Source: Trichostrongylus colubriformis (Eukaryota; Nematoda; Chromadorea; Rhabditida; Trichostrongylidae). From it: DNA of 64,000 nucleotides. The stretch lies in assembly GCA_963978905.1 (NCBI GenBank), contig OZ022258.1, positions 39,788,591 to 39,852,590 on the forward strand. The letters run 5' to 3'. Every line of letters starts with the position of its first letter. Positions within the stretch are counted from its first letter, which is position 1. This document shows, in pieces, positions 47,510 through 58,147 of this stretch. The translations under genes were made by a program, and so were the position numbers. The notes under the pieces were generated by a model, which saw only the letters and a list, made by a program, of their open reading frames with translations, ran no database searches and was not told the DNA's origin.

Positions 47510-47941
47510 CTAGAGGGTTTTCAGTGATAATGGCACGTTTTGGTTCTTGGAAACGAAGAATGTTGGGAGCCTGGAAACAACGGAGTACTTAAGGGCACCA
47601 CCCAACATGAATCCCCTCCCCCGTGCCCAGAGTGAACGGACTCAACCAAGGTTGTGAATGAGGGTGACGAAATTTATTTTGCCATGTTGGGTTGCCTCAC
47701 CATGTGCATTCGGAATAAGCTTCCGGGATCATGTTCGTGCAGAAGGCTGTTACGGAGTTCAGTGATAGAGTGAGGTCTCTTCTCAAATTTGGGGTGGAAT
47801 TACCTCGTCGGAATTTCGCTGAATTTCGACTAGAGTAGGGTTCAAAGTGGAGGAGAAATTTTCAGCACGCGCTCCGCCCATAAGCGGGGGGGGGGGGGCA
47901 TGACATTGTTCATGTGCGCTACTTTTTTTGACACACTACTG
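47510..47941. mobile_element. Degraded relative of the CAGGGGGTGCC transposon
   Basis: Over about 430 bases the order of conserved words (e.g. GGTTCTTGGAAACGAAG, CAAGGTTGTGAA, GTTCG.GCAGAAGGCTGT, AAGTGGAGGA) follows the element at 27401-28009. Its right end, CTACTTTTTTTGACACACTACTG, is degenerate and followed by TA. An extra ~60-base segment (47865-47921) interrupts it near that end. Confidence 0.7.
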
Positions 47942-48090
47942 TATACACATATCACGAAAATCGGAACTACCTGAAGGGTAAAGGTCGGGTCAAGCATGGG
48001 ATAGAGCATGAGCGAGAAATTAAGGAACGCGCATGAACAATGTCGTGCCCCCCCCCCACCCGCTTATGGGCGGAGCGCATGCTGAAAATT
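47862..48090. repeat. Foldback with long homopolymer G/C tract in each arm
   Basis: ATTTTCAGCACGCGCTCCGCC...CATAAGCGGGG at 47865 pairs with CCCGCTTATGGGCGGAGCGCATGCTGAAAAT ending at about 48089. Each arm holds a run of 11-13 G or C and then a CATGACATTGTTCATG / CATGAACAATGTCGTG segment. Confidence 0.8.
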
Positions 48091-48305
48091 GGATAATACC
48101 TAAAAATTATCTAATTCAGTTCCAAAACGGCACGGACGTAGGAGGAGGTTGAAATAAGGTCGGTGGCACGGCTCTATGCAGTCTACAAGGGCGGTGGGCG
48201 GAGCGTAATACAAATAGGTGGGGCTCGAAGCAAAAACTCATGACTCTTTCCAAGATGGCTTAAAAACTTCGTTTGAATAGGGATGAGAGCATGGGCGAAG
48301 AAATA

Positions 48306-48973
48306 TTAGGTAGTCTAAAAAGTCTTTTCGTATTTTTAAATACCGCTTTTTCCCTCAAAACTGCTTTCCACAAAATTTCTTCTGTACATATATATGTAGT
48401 ACAAGTCCACACACATCCATACGTATTGTTGTCTTCCATCTCCCGGATAACCCTTTTCGGCAAAATAAAAATATCAAAAGTCACCTCATTTTCAATTCCA
48501 ATTTTTTTTCTTTGAATGGCGTTAGACAGGGAAAAGAAAATGTGATAATCCGATGGAGCAAGATCAGGGCTATAAGGCAGCAATTTTTATCCATGTGATC
48601 GAAAATTTTTTAAAAGAAGAAATTCAAAAAAATTTTTACCACTAGTGAAAAAATGACTCGCCAAAAAATTCTCGAGCTTGGATAAAAATTGCTGCCCCAT
48701 CCACCTTTTAGCCCTCATGTTGCTCCATCGGATTATCACCTTTTCCTTTCCCTGTCTAACGCTATTCAAAGAAATTTTTTTTAAAATTTTTTGTATTGAA
48801 AATGAGGTTGACCTTTGATATGATTATTTTGCCGAAAAAGGTTATCCGGGAGATGGAAGACAATAATACCTATAGATGCGTGTGGACTTGTACTACATGT
48901 GAATGTACAGAAGAGATTGCTGGAAAGCAGTTGCGGTATTTGAAAATACGAAAAAACTTTTTAGACTACCCAA
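48306..48973. mobile_element. Mirror-image mariner derivative, second family
   Basis: 668 bases bounded by TA. Starts TTAGGTAGTCTAAAAAGTC and ends with the inverse GACTACCCAA. Arms of about 310 bases are inverted copies at roughly 85% by eye. Both encode the transposase C-terminus on opposite strands: minus (48583-48260) YSPDLAPSDYHIFFSL, ILPKRVIREMEDNNTY; plus (48796-48978) ILPKKVIREMEDNNTY. No N-terminal or DNA-binding part exists. Confidence 0.88.
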
Positions 48974-49191
48974 TATAAGGCGGTGTACATAGGCAATGTT
49001 ACGCCCCGCCCACAGTCGTCTGATTTCTTCCCGCAAAAGTACTAAACATTATTAAGGGAGTCAAAGTATAAGAATAAGCTATGAAAGCGAGGCAGTGATG
49101 ATAGAATAATGCTAGTGAAGAAGACATGTCGTCAGTATGCGGGTGCTCATTTCAACACGCGCGAAAATCGGCTCCGCAACTGGTGCATATA

Positions 49192-49696
49192 CAGTCGCGC
49201 TCAAAAGTCTTCGGCCAAATGGTTTTTCACTTGTGTTTTCACTTGTAACTTTTTTCCGACTCGACCCATCTAAGTGAAATTTTAGTAATGTTGTACTTGG
49301 AGACATTGATACTAAATTTACTTTTTGGCGCTCAACGGTGTAAGTTACGTGGGTAAATGCAATTTTTTCTGTTTTTGGAGTTCCATCCCTATGCCGTCCC
49401 GCTGTGCCGCTGTCACCAAAAGTCGTGGTCTTTCTACAAAATATTAATGTTCTCTGAGGCTTGCCCGTTTTGTTTTTGTGAAGAAAGCCGTGTTTCTTGA
49501 CCAAGCCTTTTTCTTTTTTTAGGTGGTCTCGTAGTAAATTCTTGTAAGAAACCATGAAAAGAGTCAAGCGGCACTCAAGTAGAACGAAGTGTTGGCAAAA
49601 GGTCCAGGCACCACATATTATAATGTTGTCAAATTTGGTCAAGTAGAAAAAAAGTTATGACAAAAAACTTTAGCCGAAAATTTTTGAACATTACTG
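49192..49696. mobile_element. 505-base Tc1-like element, non-autonomous
   Basis: Starts CAGTCGCGCTCAAAAGTCTT and ends with imperfect inverse TTTTTGAACATTACTG, with TA at both ends (CAGT start is usual for Tc1-like elements). A 176-codon minus-strand frame (49642-49112) runs past the right and left ends of the element and has no transposase motif, so it is not called. Confidence 0.75.
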
Positions 49697-49698
49697 TA

Positions 49699-50178
49699 CG
49701 TGTATAAGCTTGTACATGTCTCCTTGCGGCGGTACATGAGTGTTTGTACGCATGGTAGGTATACCACTAAAGACATAAGTGGTGATGCGGTCTTTCGTAG
49801 CGTTGTGTATAAGCTGATGCTCAACAAATGCAAGTACTAATCGTACTCCCATGACTAATCGTTTTGTCCGCAACTCAGCACCCTTGATGCTCATAGTTTG
49901 TTGAATTTGTTGAATTTGTTTTTTTTGTGCTGTATCACGGTCATGCTTACTGTGTAGTGATGGTATGGAAGTGTGTCGGTGGAATTTTTCAGCGGTTGTA
50001 ATAATCAGTCGTCTCGACATATCGTTTGTCATATTCAACTTAAATACTTCTTCCAGTTTCTCTCAACTCAGGTGGTTACTACTCATATGGTAGACGTGGT
50101 TCCCTCAACAGAACGCGATTCATTCTGGTCAGAACGAGGTGATATCTGTACTCAATCGTTTTTCATCTATTTAATCAA
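49699..50178. other. Intergenic stretch, nothing recognised
   Basis: Overlapping frames without motifs; may contain upstream exons of the next gene. Confidence 0.4.
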
Positions 50179-51247
50179 GTGAGAATGATGACGTCAGTTT
50201 ACGTTTTCAGCTACGGTGACGGTAAGCAAGCTTTCAAACGTGTAACTCTTCCCGGAGGATCGACTGTAGCTCAGCTGAGAAAAATGATCGAGAAAACGAT
50301 GCGACTAGGAGTAGTGAAATCAATAAAGACGTTACCGGAACAGGTAATGGCTGTGCGGTTTCCATCAGGACATTCGAATTAGGTCAGATTACTCGGAAGA
50401 GGCACGTTTGTCTCCTACTGCGTGGTTGTTTGACAACGGGACCAACAAGGTACTTGGCGCGCGCAGTGGCGAAATTCGCGTGAAGCGAGGACCTATTCCT
50501 GACGAATAGCCAGTGTAGGGTAACATTTGAGGCAACGGATTTGAGTAAAGGTATATTACGCTACTACGGCTTTGAAGCGTCTACACCATATATGGGTATG
50601 TACCCTTATGTCAGGATTTCGCACGACGACGAGCGGTGTGCGACGCAGTGTGTGCGTGCTATGCGCGTCGTGGTAGTTGGGTCTCATTATAACGATTACA
50701 CGCTAATGCTAGGGGCGCGATACGCAGTTGACTTATAATTGCTTCGAGACTCAACAACATGGCGCCTTTAGCTCGTCTGCATTGCTTCGCATGCGACATG
50801 CTGCTTTGCGAAATCCTGACATAAGGGCACACACCTACCATATATAACGTTCGCACTCGATCTGTAAATCCACGCTCCTGTCACGTGTTGCAAAGGGACG
50901 AAAATCGTAGAAGTGGGTTTGTAGTAGCGATTTACCGGGGATCTCCTAAGTTTATGTGGGATACATGGTAGCGAATGATGGATCTCTGTACGACTGCGCA
51001 CCTACTTTCTACCTGGAAGCGCATTAATTGGTTTTTTTCTAAATCTGAGCAGGGCGTTCTCAGTAGAAACGCTTCGTCGGAACACTCTGTTATAAGTATT
51101 ACTTCTCTCCCCCTCTCAGCCTACATTTTTTGACAGGTATTGGTCGAAGAAGATATTCAAATAAGTCAGTTTGCTGACTGCCAGAGGCTTGATGTCGAAT
51201 ACGGTACTCCATCAGTCGCCAGCAAATCAACAGTCATGGAAGAATCT
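50179..51247 (+). CDS. Two exons of an unidentified gene, possibly ubiquitin-fold or doublecortin-like
   Basis: Exon a ends at 50343 (GAACAG before GTAATG). It starts either at ATG 50179 or, more likely, after the TTTTCAG acceptor at 50211. Exon b is 51137-51247, after TTTTTTGACAG and before GTGAGT. They join in phase 0. The product reads YGDGKQAFKRVTLPGG, a helix QLRKMIEKTMRLG, then SIKTLPEQ-VLVEEDIQISQ and DCQRLDVEYG. The order of strand, helix, strand and a closing loop recalls a ubiquitin-like or DCX fold, but this is only an impression. The intron carries a foldback MITE (50594-50836). Later exons, if any, would lie beyond the retroelement at 51.4-54 kb. Confidence 0.55.
50594..50836. 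mobile_element. 243-base foldback MITE with 9-base target duplication
   Basis: Starts GGGTATGTACCCTTATGTC and ends with the inverted GACATAAGGGCACACACCT. ACCATATAT flanks it on both sides (50585-50593 and 50837-50845). It shares ends and inner blocks (TGGGTCTCATTATAACG; GCGATACGCAGTTGACTT) with the copy at 9257-9487 in the opposite orientation. Confidence 0.87.
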
Positions 51248-51366
51248 GTGAGTTAACTATCGCAGTTTCATCGTATCCGGTAAGGTGGCTCTGGAGTCAT
51301 GACCATTTTTGAGCACGTTAATGCAACATGCTCCATCCATTTCGAACAAGTATTTACAGCTCGAGA

Positions 51367-53970
51367 TATTTATTTATTTATTTACTTCAACGAGATCACA
51401 TTGTTTCAATGTGTCGCTGTATGCTTCTTCTCCACAAATTGGTGTCGTTCGTAGCCGTTCTCCTCTACGTTTCTCCAAGTATCGGCACAAATGAGTCTCG
51501 TCATCTCAACCTCGGCCGGCCATTTGATCGTTTCCATTCCCATGGTCTCCATTCGGTGATTATCTTCGTCTACCGATTATCTTCTTTCTCCAACACTTTC
51601 TTCGCCCACATCCATTTTCTTCTGGCTGATCGCGCGGCTATGTCTGGGATTTTGGTGACGTTTTCTACCCACGCATTGGTACGATGAACCAGGAGAGTTA
51701 TACCTATCATTTTCCGCATCATTCTTCGTTGTGCGACTTTCAACATCCTTATATCTTTTTTCTTCATCGTCCATGTTTCACAGCCATAAAGTATCGCCGG
51801 TTCCACACAGGTTTCGTAGGCGCGACGCTTGAACCTCATTGGGATTCTTCTGTTGGTGAGGAAAGAACTGAGTCGATTGAATGCATCATCCTGCTTGAAT
51901 CCTTCTTTGCATTTCTACCGAGTTGCTCGCATCGAAGGAAACTCTTTGCCCAAGGTAGACAAAACTTGTACAGTAGTGAACATCGTGTCCATCGATGGTA
52001 ATGGGTTCGATCACAGAATTGGTCATGACAGTAGTCTTCGAGAAGTTGATTTTGAGTCCTACCGTCTCACTCTTTTCGTAAACTTCTTTCAACATTCTCT
52101 GAATCTTGTGACCGTCGTGCGCCATAATCACTACATCGTCCGCATATCTCAAATGACTCAAATAATATCCTCATGTTGATCCCTTCTTCTGACCAGTCGA
52201 TGTTTCGGAATACAGTTTCCAGTGCAGCGGCGAAAAGTGCGGGTGAGATGGGTCTCCTTGACGGCGGATGAATTTCGGATGAACCCGGGCAGTACAGCGA
52301 TTCCCACAGAGCATCGTGTTCTACGGAGTCAAACGCTTTGTGATAGTCGATGAAAGCAATATACAGGGGAAATTTGTATTCACTGCTTTTCTCCACAAGC
52401 TGCTTGATGACATGGATGTGATCGACGGTGGAATAAGTCCTGCGAAAGCCGGCTTGTTCAACAGGCTGGTTAGTCTCCAAAGAAGATATCATCCGCTGCC
52501 CAATGATTGAAATGAATAGTTTGTAGATAGTCGGAAGTAGTGCGATGGGACGAAAATTTCGAATGTCGAGAGGATCTCCTTTCTTGAACAAAAGCGACAT
52601 TGATGATTCGGATAAACTTGTGGGCAGTCTTTCATCGTTGAGAAAGTCATTGAATAGTTTTGTCAAGGGCTTTTCCAATATATGATATGCTGCTATCAAC
52701 ATTTCAGCGGTCACACGATCAGGTCCTGGTTTTTTCCCTAACTTCATCATTTTGATAGCGTGTTTGATTTCTTCAGGCAAAATATGTGGCACGTCTTCTG
52801 AATCTGTCATCTGTGGGAGAGTGGGGGTAGCTTTCGTTGAAGAGAACAAATTCCTGTAGTAGTCTTGAACAAGAGATGCGACAGAAGTAGGCGTTTCTGC
52901 AATTGATCCATCAATCTTTTTGAGTCGTGTTAACGTCGTTCTACAGACTTTTTTCTCATGTAATACTTGACGAAGACTGGACCCTTTGGAGACAGCTTCT
53001 TCTAAACGCAGAAGATGTTTTTGTTCCAGATCAGATCTCAGTGAGAGGCGTTACAAATTGTTGATCACGGAGAATTCGACAGTACTCCTTGTTGAGCATT
53101 GTTGCACAAGGAAATGTCGTTTTTCAAACAATTTTCTCGTAGTTTCAGAGAAATGGGACCTTTTCAGAACCTCTGATGTGGCAGTTTCAGCAGCCACCTT
53201 CATTGCGTTCTTCAATCCCTCATAACTCTTAGGAAGTCTATCGGAAACAAGGCGTTCTAAGGCTGCGGCAAAGACAGATTCATTTATATTTGTTGTTGTC
53301 CTAACAGCTCTGGGATATCGGTGATGTTTGCTCTGTATACGAATCTTGGCCATAACAAGTCGATGATCACTGACGAATTTGAACCGACCCATTATACCAA
53401 CATCCGAGAAGATGGACTGGTCGGTTGATAGCACAAAATCGATAGCATTCTTGGTGTGCATGTTAGGTGAATCCATGTCCATATCCGAGACTTTCTCTTT
53501 TTGAAACGGTTGTTCATCACATAAAGTTCACTTTCAGAGCAGAAATTTGCAAGGATTTCCCCTCTTTTGTTTCGTATTCCCAGGCCATACTTTCCGATGA
53601 ATTTCTCATTTTCTTCTCCACTTCCGATTTTTGCATTGAAATCGCCTACTACGATTTTACTTAACTTTTGTTTTTTACATGGAACAGCGCTGTTTTGATA
53701 ATGGAAGCTTGCACTGAGGGCTCTCGAAATCTGTTCAAGAAACTCTTCATACTCAACATCCGAGTGGGCAGTAGTCGGTGCATATCCTTGAATGACTCTA
53801 AGATTTCTTACTTTCGTGGTGAGGTCAACGTAGCAAACTCTCTCCGAAACAACATGGAATGAACAGAACTTGGTCCACTTCTGGTTGATTAGAAACCCAG
53901 TAGAGTTCGAACTCGAGATATACCAGTAATGAAGGTGGTGGTGAATTGTAGATTGTGGGTAATCATACAC
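51367..53970 (-). mobile_element. RTE-type non-LTR retroelement, decayed
   Basis: On the minus strand: endonuclease (53970-53392, GDFNAKIGSGEENEKFIG then IWTWIHL; 53482-53051 DHRLVMAKIR), reverse transcriptase (52849-52067, GKKPGPDRVTAEML, IRNFRPIALLPTIYKLF, IAFIDYHKAFDSVEHDAL), the catalytic HLRYADDVVIM block (52161-51886), and the C-terminal segment (51839-51570, ILYGCETWTMKKKD). Frame changes separate these parts. A deletion after the DSVEHDAL motif removes part of the palm before PISPALFAAALE. A (TAAA)-like 3' tail is at 51367-51384, typical of RTE elements. The 5' part of the endonuclease is missing. Confidence 0.9.
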
Positions 53971-54122
53971 GAATTGTGATTAAATACCTATAGAAATACC
54001 ATTTAAATTAAATCAAAGAATTTTATCAATTGATTTTGTGTTGTCCATCGAGTCAGTTGTGTTTTCGTTTCCGATGCTCTTCGGTGAAGTAGTTATCTGG
54101 GATTATTCCACTACCAGTTAGG

Positions 54123-54348
54123 ATGGCGCACACTACTTCGCGCGTCACACATGGAAGCATGCTGATTGTGCTTGATCGTGTCAATCGATCAGCATCATCA
54201 TTTAAACGGTTCGCAGAAACAGGGAATTCGCAAAAACGTAAACGGAACAAAATTGCTCCCCTCAATCTTGTCCTTCCACATCAGCCGATATCGATCAAGC
54301 TCGTTTTGCATGCTTCCATGTCGTGTCGCGCCAGTAATGTGCGCCAGC
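54123..54348. mobile_element. ~226-base foldback MITE
   Basis: TGGCGCACACTACTTCGCGC at the left and GCGCCAGTAATGTGCGCCA at the right are inverted. Inner arms share ACATGGAAGCATGC / GCATGCTTCCATGT and TGCTTGATCG / CGATCAAGC. No clear target duplication. Confidence 0.78.
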
Positions 54349-54374
54349 TCATTTGGTATGTAGAATTCAGGAAT

Positions 54375-54615
54375 TCGTTGCTGCGACGCGAGATCTCAAT
54401 TTCCCACCGCTAACCTTTGGAGACTCCTTATCAGCCATTATCAGTTGCTATCACTTCCATTCCTTCAAACTGATGTCCCCTTACCACCCCCCAAATCACT
54501 TTAAAACTTCAGAGTCCCGGCTTTGCTGCGATGCGAGATATCAATTTCCCGCTATTTGCCTTTCGAGGCTCCTTATCAGCCCTTATCAGTTGCTATCACT
54601 TCCGTTCCTTCACCA
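54375..54615. repeat. Two tandem units related to the 46.4-46.9 kb array
   Basis: CTCCTTATCAGCC-TTATCAGTTGCTATCACTTCC occurs at about 54424 and 54549, with GCGAGATCTCAATTTCCC-type sequence before each. Reverse-complement match to GGGCTGATAAGGAGCC in the other array. Confidence 0.72.
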
Positions 54616-54639
54616 TATATGGTAGGATGGTCTGGGCTC

Positions 54640-55352
54640 GTGCTTCCTATTAAATATCGGCAGAAAAGTCCATGAATGAAATTTTCAGTGTGAAACTATG
54701 CTCACACAAACCCTTAACGCTTTATGTAGGAACCAGTCGGTTGGCTTACACCACACCGTGCATCTTGCAATGATCGTCAGTGGGTCGATCGAAATGGCTC
54801 TTTCCGACGCTTTACTGGGTACCCATTACCACTGATATATAACAACTGGAGGAAAACACTGTTTCTTGTCTTTTGCACGTGTCTTCTGCACTTATGAAGG
54901 GGTAACGAGCTTTAGCCCACGCCCTGCTCAAAATAACCATAAGGTATTGCCTGGCTGTTTTAGTTAGTGTCATTTCCATCCTTGATCCTTGATAGGCCAT
55001 CGCAACTTCATCGTTTGGAAAAGGACCTGCAAAGACTATTATGTTTCTGAGTCCTTCCCACTAGAATCACAGTATCCCTTTTAGCTACACCACGCAGCTT
55101 CATGACGTAGCGATTACATATTACTTATGGATGACTATCCCATTGCCCTAAGTTACTCTACGAGGCGCTTAGACTCACCAAAAATTGAAATAATCGGGCT
55201 ATCGACTTCTTTGACAAAGCGGATACTTACGCGTAGGCCTTTTGAGATTTTCAAGTCTTCCTTATTGCTTGGAAATCAGACGCTCTCACCTCGCTTCGTG
55301 CTCCTCGTCTGTGACGCGTTTTCCTTCTTGCACATCGTGTGCTCACCCTTCC
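54640..55352. other. Intergenic stretch, nothing recognised
   Basis: No motif-bearing frame. Confidence 0.45.
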
Positions 55353-55354
55353 TA

Positions 55355-56617
55355 TTACGTTGTCCGGAAAGTTCTCAGCGTTTTGAGTGTTTCACTTCAA
55401 AAGGTCATAACTTTCGTAATATTCATCGGATTTGATCGTTGCGTGCCGTTGGAATCAACACATTCCTGCCAATCTCACAGTCGATAAATCCCATCGAAGA
55501 AAAAACTGGGTGGTTGAAAATCCACGAAAACCACGAAGGCTCTTTTTCCCTGGTCCTGATTGATGAAGTATTTCCCAGCAAGGGAGTTCTGAAAATGTTT
55601 GAAAAGGGTGTAGTCTGTGGATGAAAGGTTTGGAGAGATGGCGGGTGAGGTAGAACCTTAACCATCAGTTCGCTCAATTTGTGGTTAGTGATTTGTGAAA
55701 GGGTGGGCGGGCGTTGTCATGCAAAAGAATGAGACACTTTTTGTGCTGACTGCAGCTCACGCAATTTTCGGTACATTGCGTCGATTTCTTCACAGTAGGA
55801 CTCTGCTGTGATGGTATGACCTGGTGACAAAAGGTTATAGTGGAACACACCGACCGATGACCACCACACTGTACCATAATCTTTTTTTCGTGAGGATTCG
55901 GCTTCGAAAATTTCCTCTGTGGTTAGTCGGCAACCACTGTCCGGAAGATCTCCCGTTATCACACATGATCCACTTTTCATCACAGGTGACAATTCGGTCC
56001 AAAAACGGGTCGTTTCTGTTGCGCAAAAGCACTTGAAAAGAAACCTTGAGATGTGCCTATTTGTGCCGGTCACTCAATTTGTGGGGCACCTACTTGTCAA
56101 CTTTTTTCACTTTCTCAAGCGCTACGGACCATCCGCAACACTGGATTCGCCAGCGCCTAGCTTTTCTGTAATCCACCGAACTGTTCGGATGGATCAGCCT
56201 CCACAAACACCTTCAGATACTCGTCCGGTTTTGCTTTAAGTCGACCGTTACAGAGGTAATCTCCAAGGCTGAAATCTCCAGAACGAAATTTATTGAATTA
56301 TTGTTGCACGGTGCTTTCTCCAACACTACTGGGCCCCCACACCTGGTTTCATTTGCCGAGCTGTCCCGACTGCGGATTGACCCAATTAGTAGTTGAAAAA
56401 ATATCGTCCGAAGTTGCTCTTTTGACATACTTCAAAAGTCTCGGGAAAAGGGGGTTTATCAAACAACGGTGAAACGGCAATCATACCAACAGATAACGCG
56501 AAAAATTCTCATTGGGGTGTACTACGAAGACACGAGGGAGAATGAGTTTTTAATCAGCAGTTAACGTACTACAAAATATAGTAACACCAATTGCTGAGAA
56601 CTTTGTGGACAACCAAA
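55355..56617 (-). mobile_element. mariner element, near full length, decayed
   Basis: 1263 bases bounded by TA. Ends GTTGTCCGGAAAGTTCTCAGC and inverted GCTGAGAACTTTGTGGACAAC. Minus-strand transposase pieces in order: N-terminus MSKEQLRTIFFQLLIG (from about 56428), catalytic region DEKWIMCDN (about 55990), LLSPGHTITAESYCEEID (about 55800), an HDNARPP-type piece (about 55710) and VLPHPP (about 55660). They lie in different frames, so it is inactive. Confidence 0.88.
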
Positions 56618-56619
56618 TA

Positions 56620-58147
56620 ATTTCACACGTCCTGGATTCCGTGGCGTCTTGTGACTCGCACAGACTGCTCCAAATGAGTTCGCCAATTCATAATGAGAAC
56701 AGTTTCGACCTTTCGTTAGCGGCTTTACACGTTTTTCTACGAAGTCTTCTCCAAAAGCGAATTATTCAAAGGGTCAGGCATCTCGAACGGACTAGTTTGA
56801 AGTTCGTGTAGTTGAAAGATGTATTAAGTAACCATTCCATGGGAGGGATTTATTCTTGGCTCTCCTGTTTACCTGTGTTCACAATTCTTCGAGAATGCAT
56901 CTTCTTTATAAGATGTCGGCTATGGAGTAGACCAAAACTGTCTCGGCAACTCCTTGGGGAATGCCTTTTGGTTGAATTCTCCAATCCCCTGCGCCTTTAC
57001 ATATGATTGGCAGGCAAAGTTTTAGCAAAATTTTTTTTGACCGAATCGCGGTGTCTGGGGGAGTGGTAGTTGGATAGTGCCGTCATGCCTAACCTATGTT
57101 AAGTGCATTCAACATGAATCATTCCTAAAAAAATTATTGGAATCAAAGAAACTCATAGTGGCGCCTAGTGTGGTCAGCAAACTTCAGTGGTGGAAGCAGG
57201 TAGTTTTTTTTTTCGATAAACCTCATGTATGACCCAACTTACCCGGCTTCCGTAGTATGTGTTCAAGAGAAACTTCCGTCTCGGACCATTCAGCCACGGT
57301 AGGTGCAGGATGTAGCAAAAGATACTTGAAAGTTTCTGTTGCTGTTGCATGTGAATTTCTTGTGTCAAGCAGGCATGTGAGAAATTTGCAATTTTAGACC
57401 GAGTTTGCATTTTGCCAGCCCAGGGCCCAGAGTCGATCCGTTTCCTTCAAATTAGTTTACATTGATTGTAATGAACAAAAAGGATCAATGTTTAACCTCA
57501 CATAGGCACCAATTCTTTAATCATTGCTGTTGAGCTGTTTCGCCTTCGTAAAAAAAAACGTCTGGCTGTTCTTAACACGCATTGTCAGCTGTTTGTTGAT
57601 GTGCACAATCGGCGCGGCGTTCTCTCTGTTCGTCATCATGTGAGCTTGGTATTACGCAGTTCTCTGTCATACATTACTTTGATTTGCATACTTCCTTGAA
57701 TCATCCAAGTGCCAACATTTTGTTTTTTATCCGACCTCTGCATTGAATCAAACCATTCGTTATTGAAATTTAGGATGAAATAGCCGTTCACTTTTTATTT
57801 CTTCTTTACCATGGAGATTTCAGTATGCACAAAGGTGTCTCGGTTGAACTATGCTGTTTTATCTGAGTAAATTCGGTGAAGATCCAGGAGTGACCTTGCT
57901 GAAAGATTGCTCTCGTGCAGTTGTGACTCGCAACAGATGCTGGTTACGTGCATTTTCTTATATCTTGGTAAACAGTCGTCTTAGTTAACATCTACCTCGT
58001 CATTCAATACATCCAGCAGCTTCACTTTCATCGCCTATCCACGTATCAGTTGTCACCTGCCTGCAGACCAACTGTCATCGAACGTTTTGTTCATCTGCGA
58101 GGCTACCACAGCCTTACCGTTATTGATCCCCGGCACATTTGACTCGA
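56620..58147. other. Intergenic stretch with possible unassigned coding pieces
   Basis: On the minus strand a segment ending before GTAAGT at about 57244 is open in two frames; one gives HPAPTVAEWSETEVSLEHIL, which looks protein-like, but no acceptor or partner exon could be fixed. The plus-strand frame 56605-56811 has no motif. Confidence 0.35.

Noticed and set aside
49112..49642. 176-codon minus-strand ORF
   Set aside because: It crosses the Tc1-like element and continues into flanking sequence, has no transposase motif and no splice or start context.
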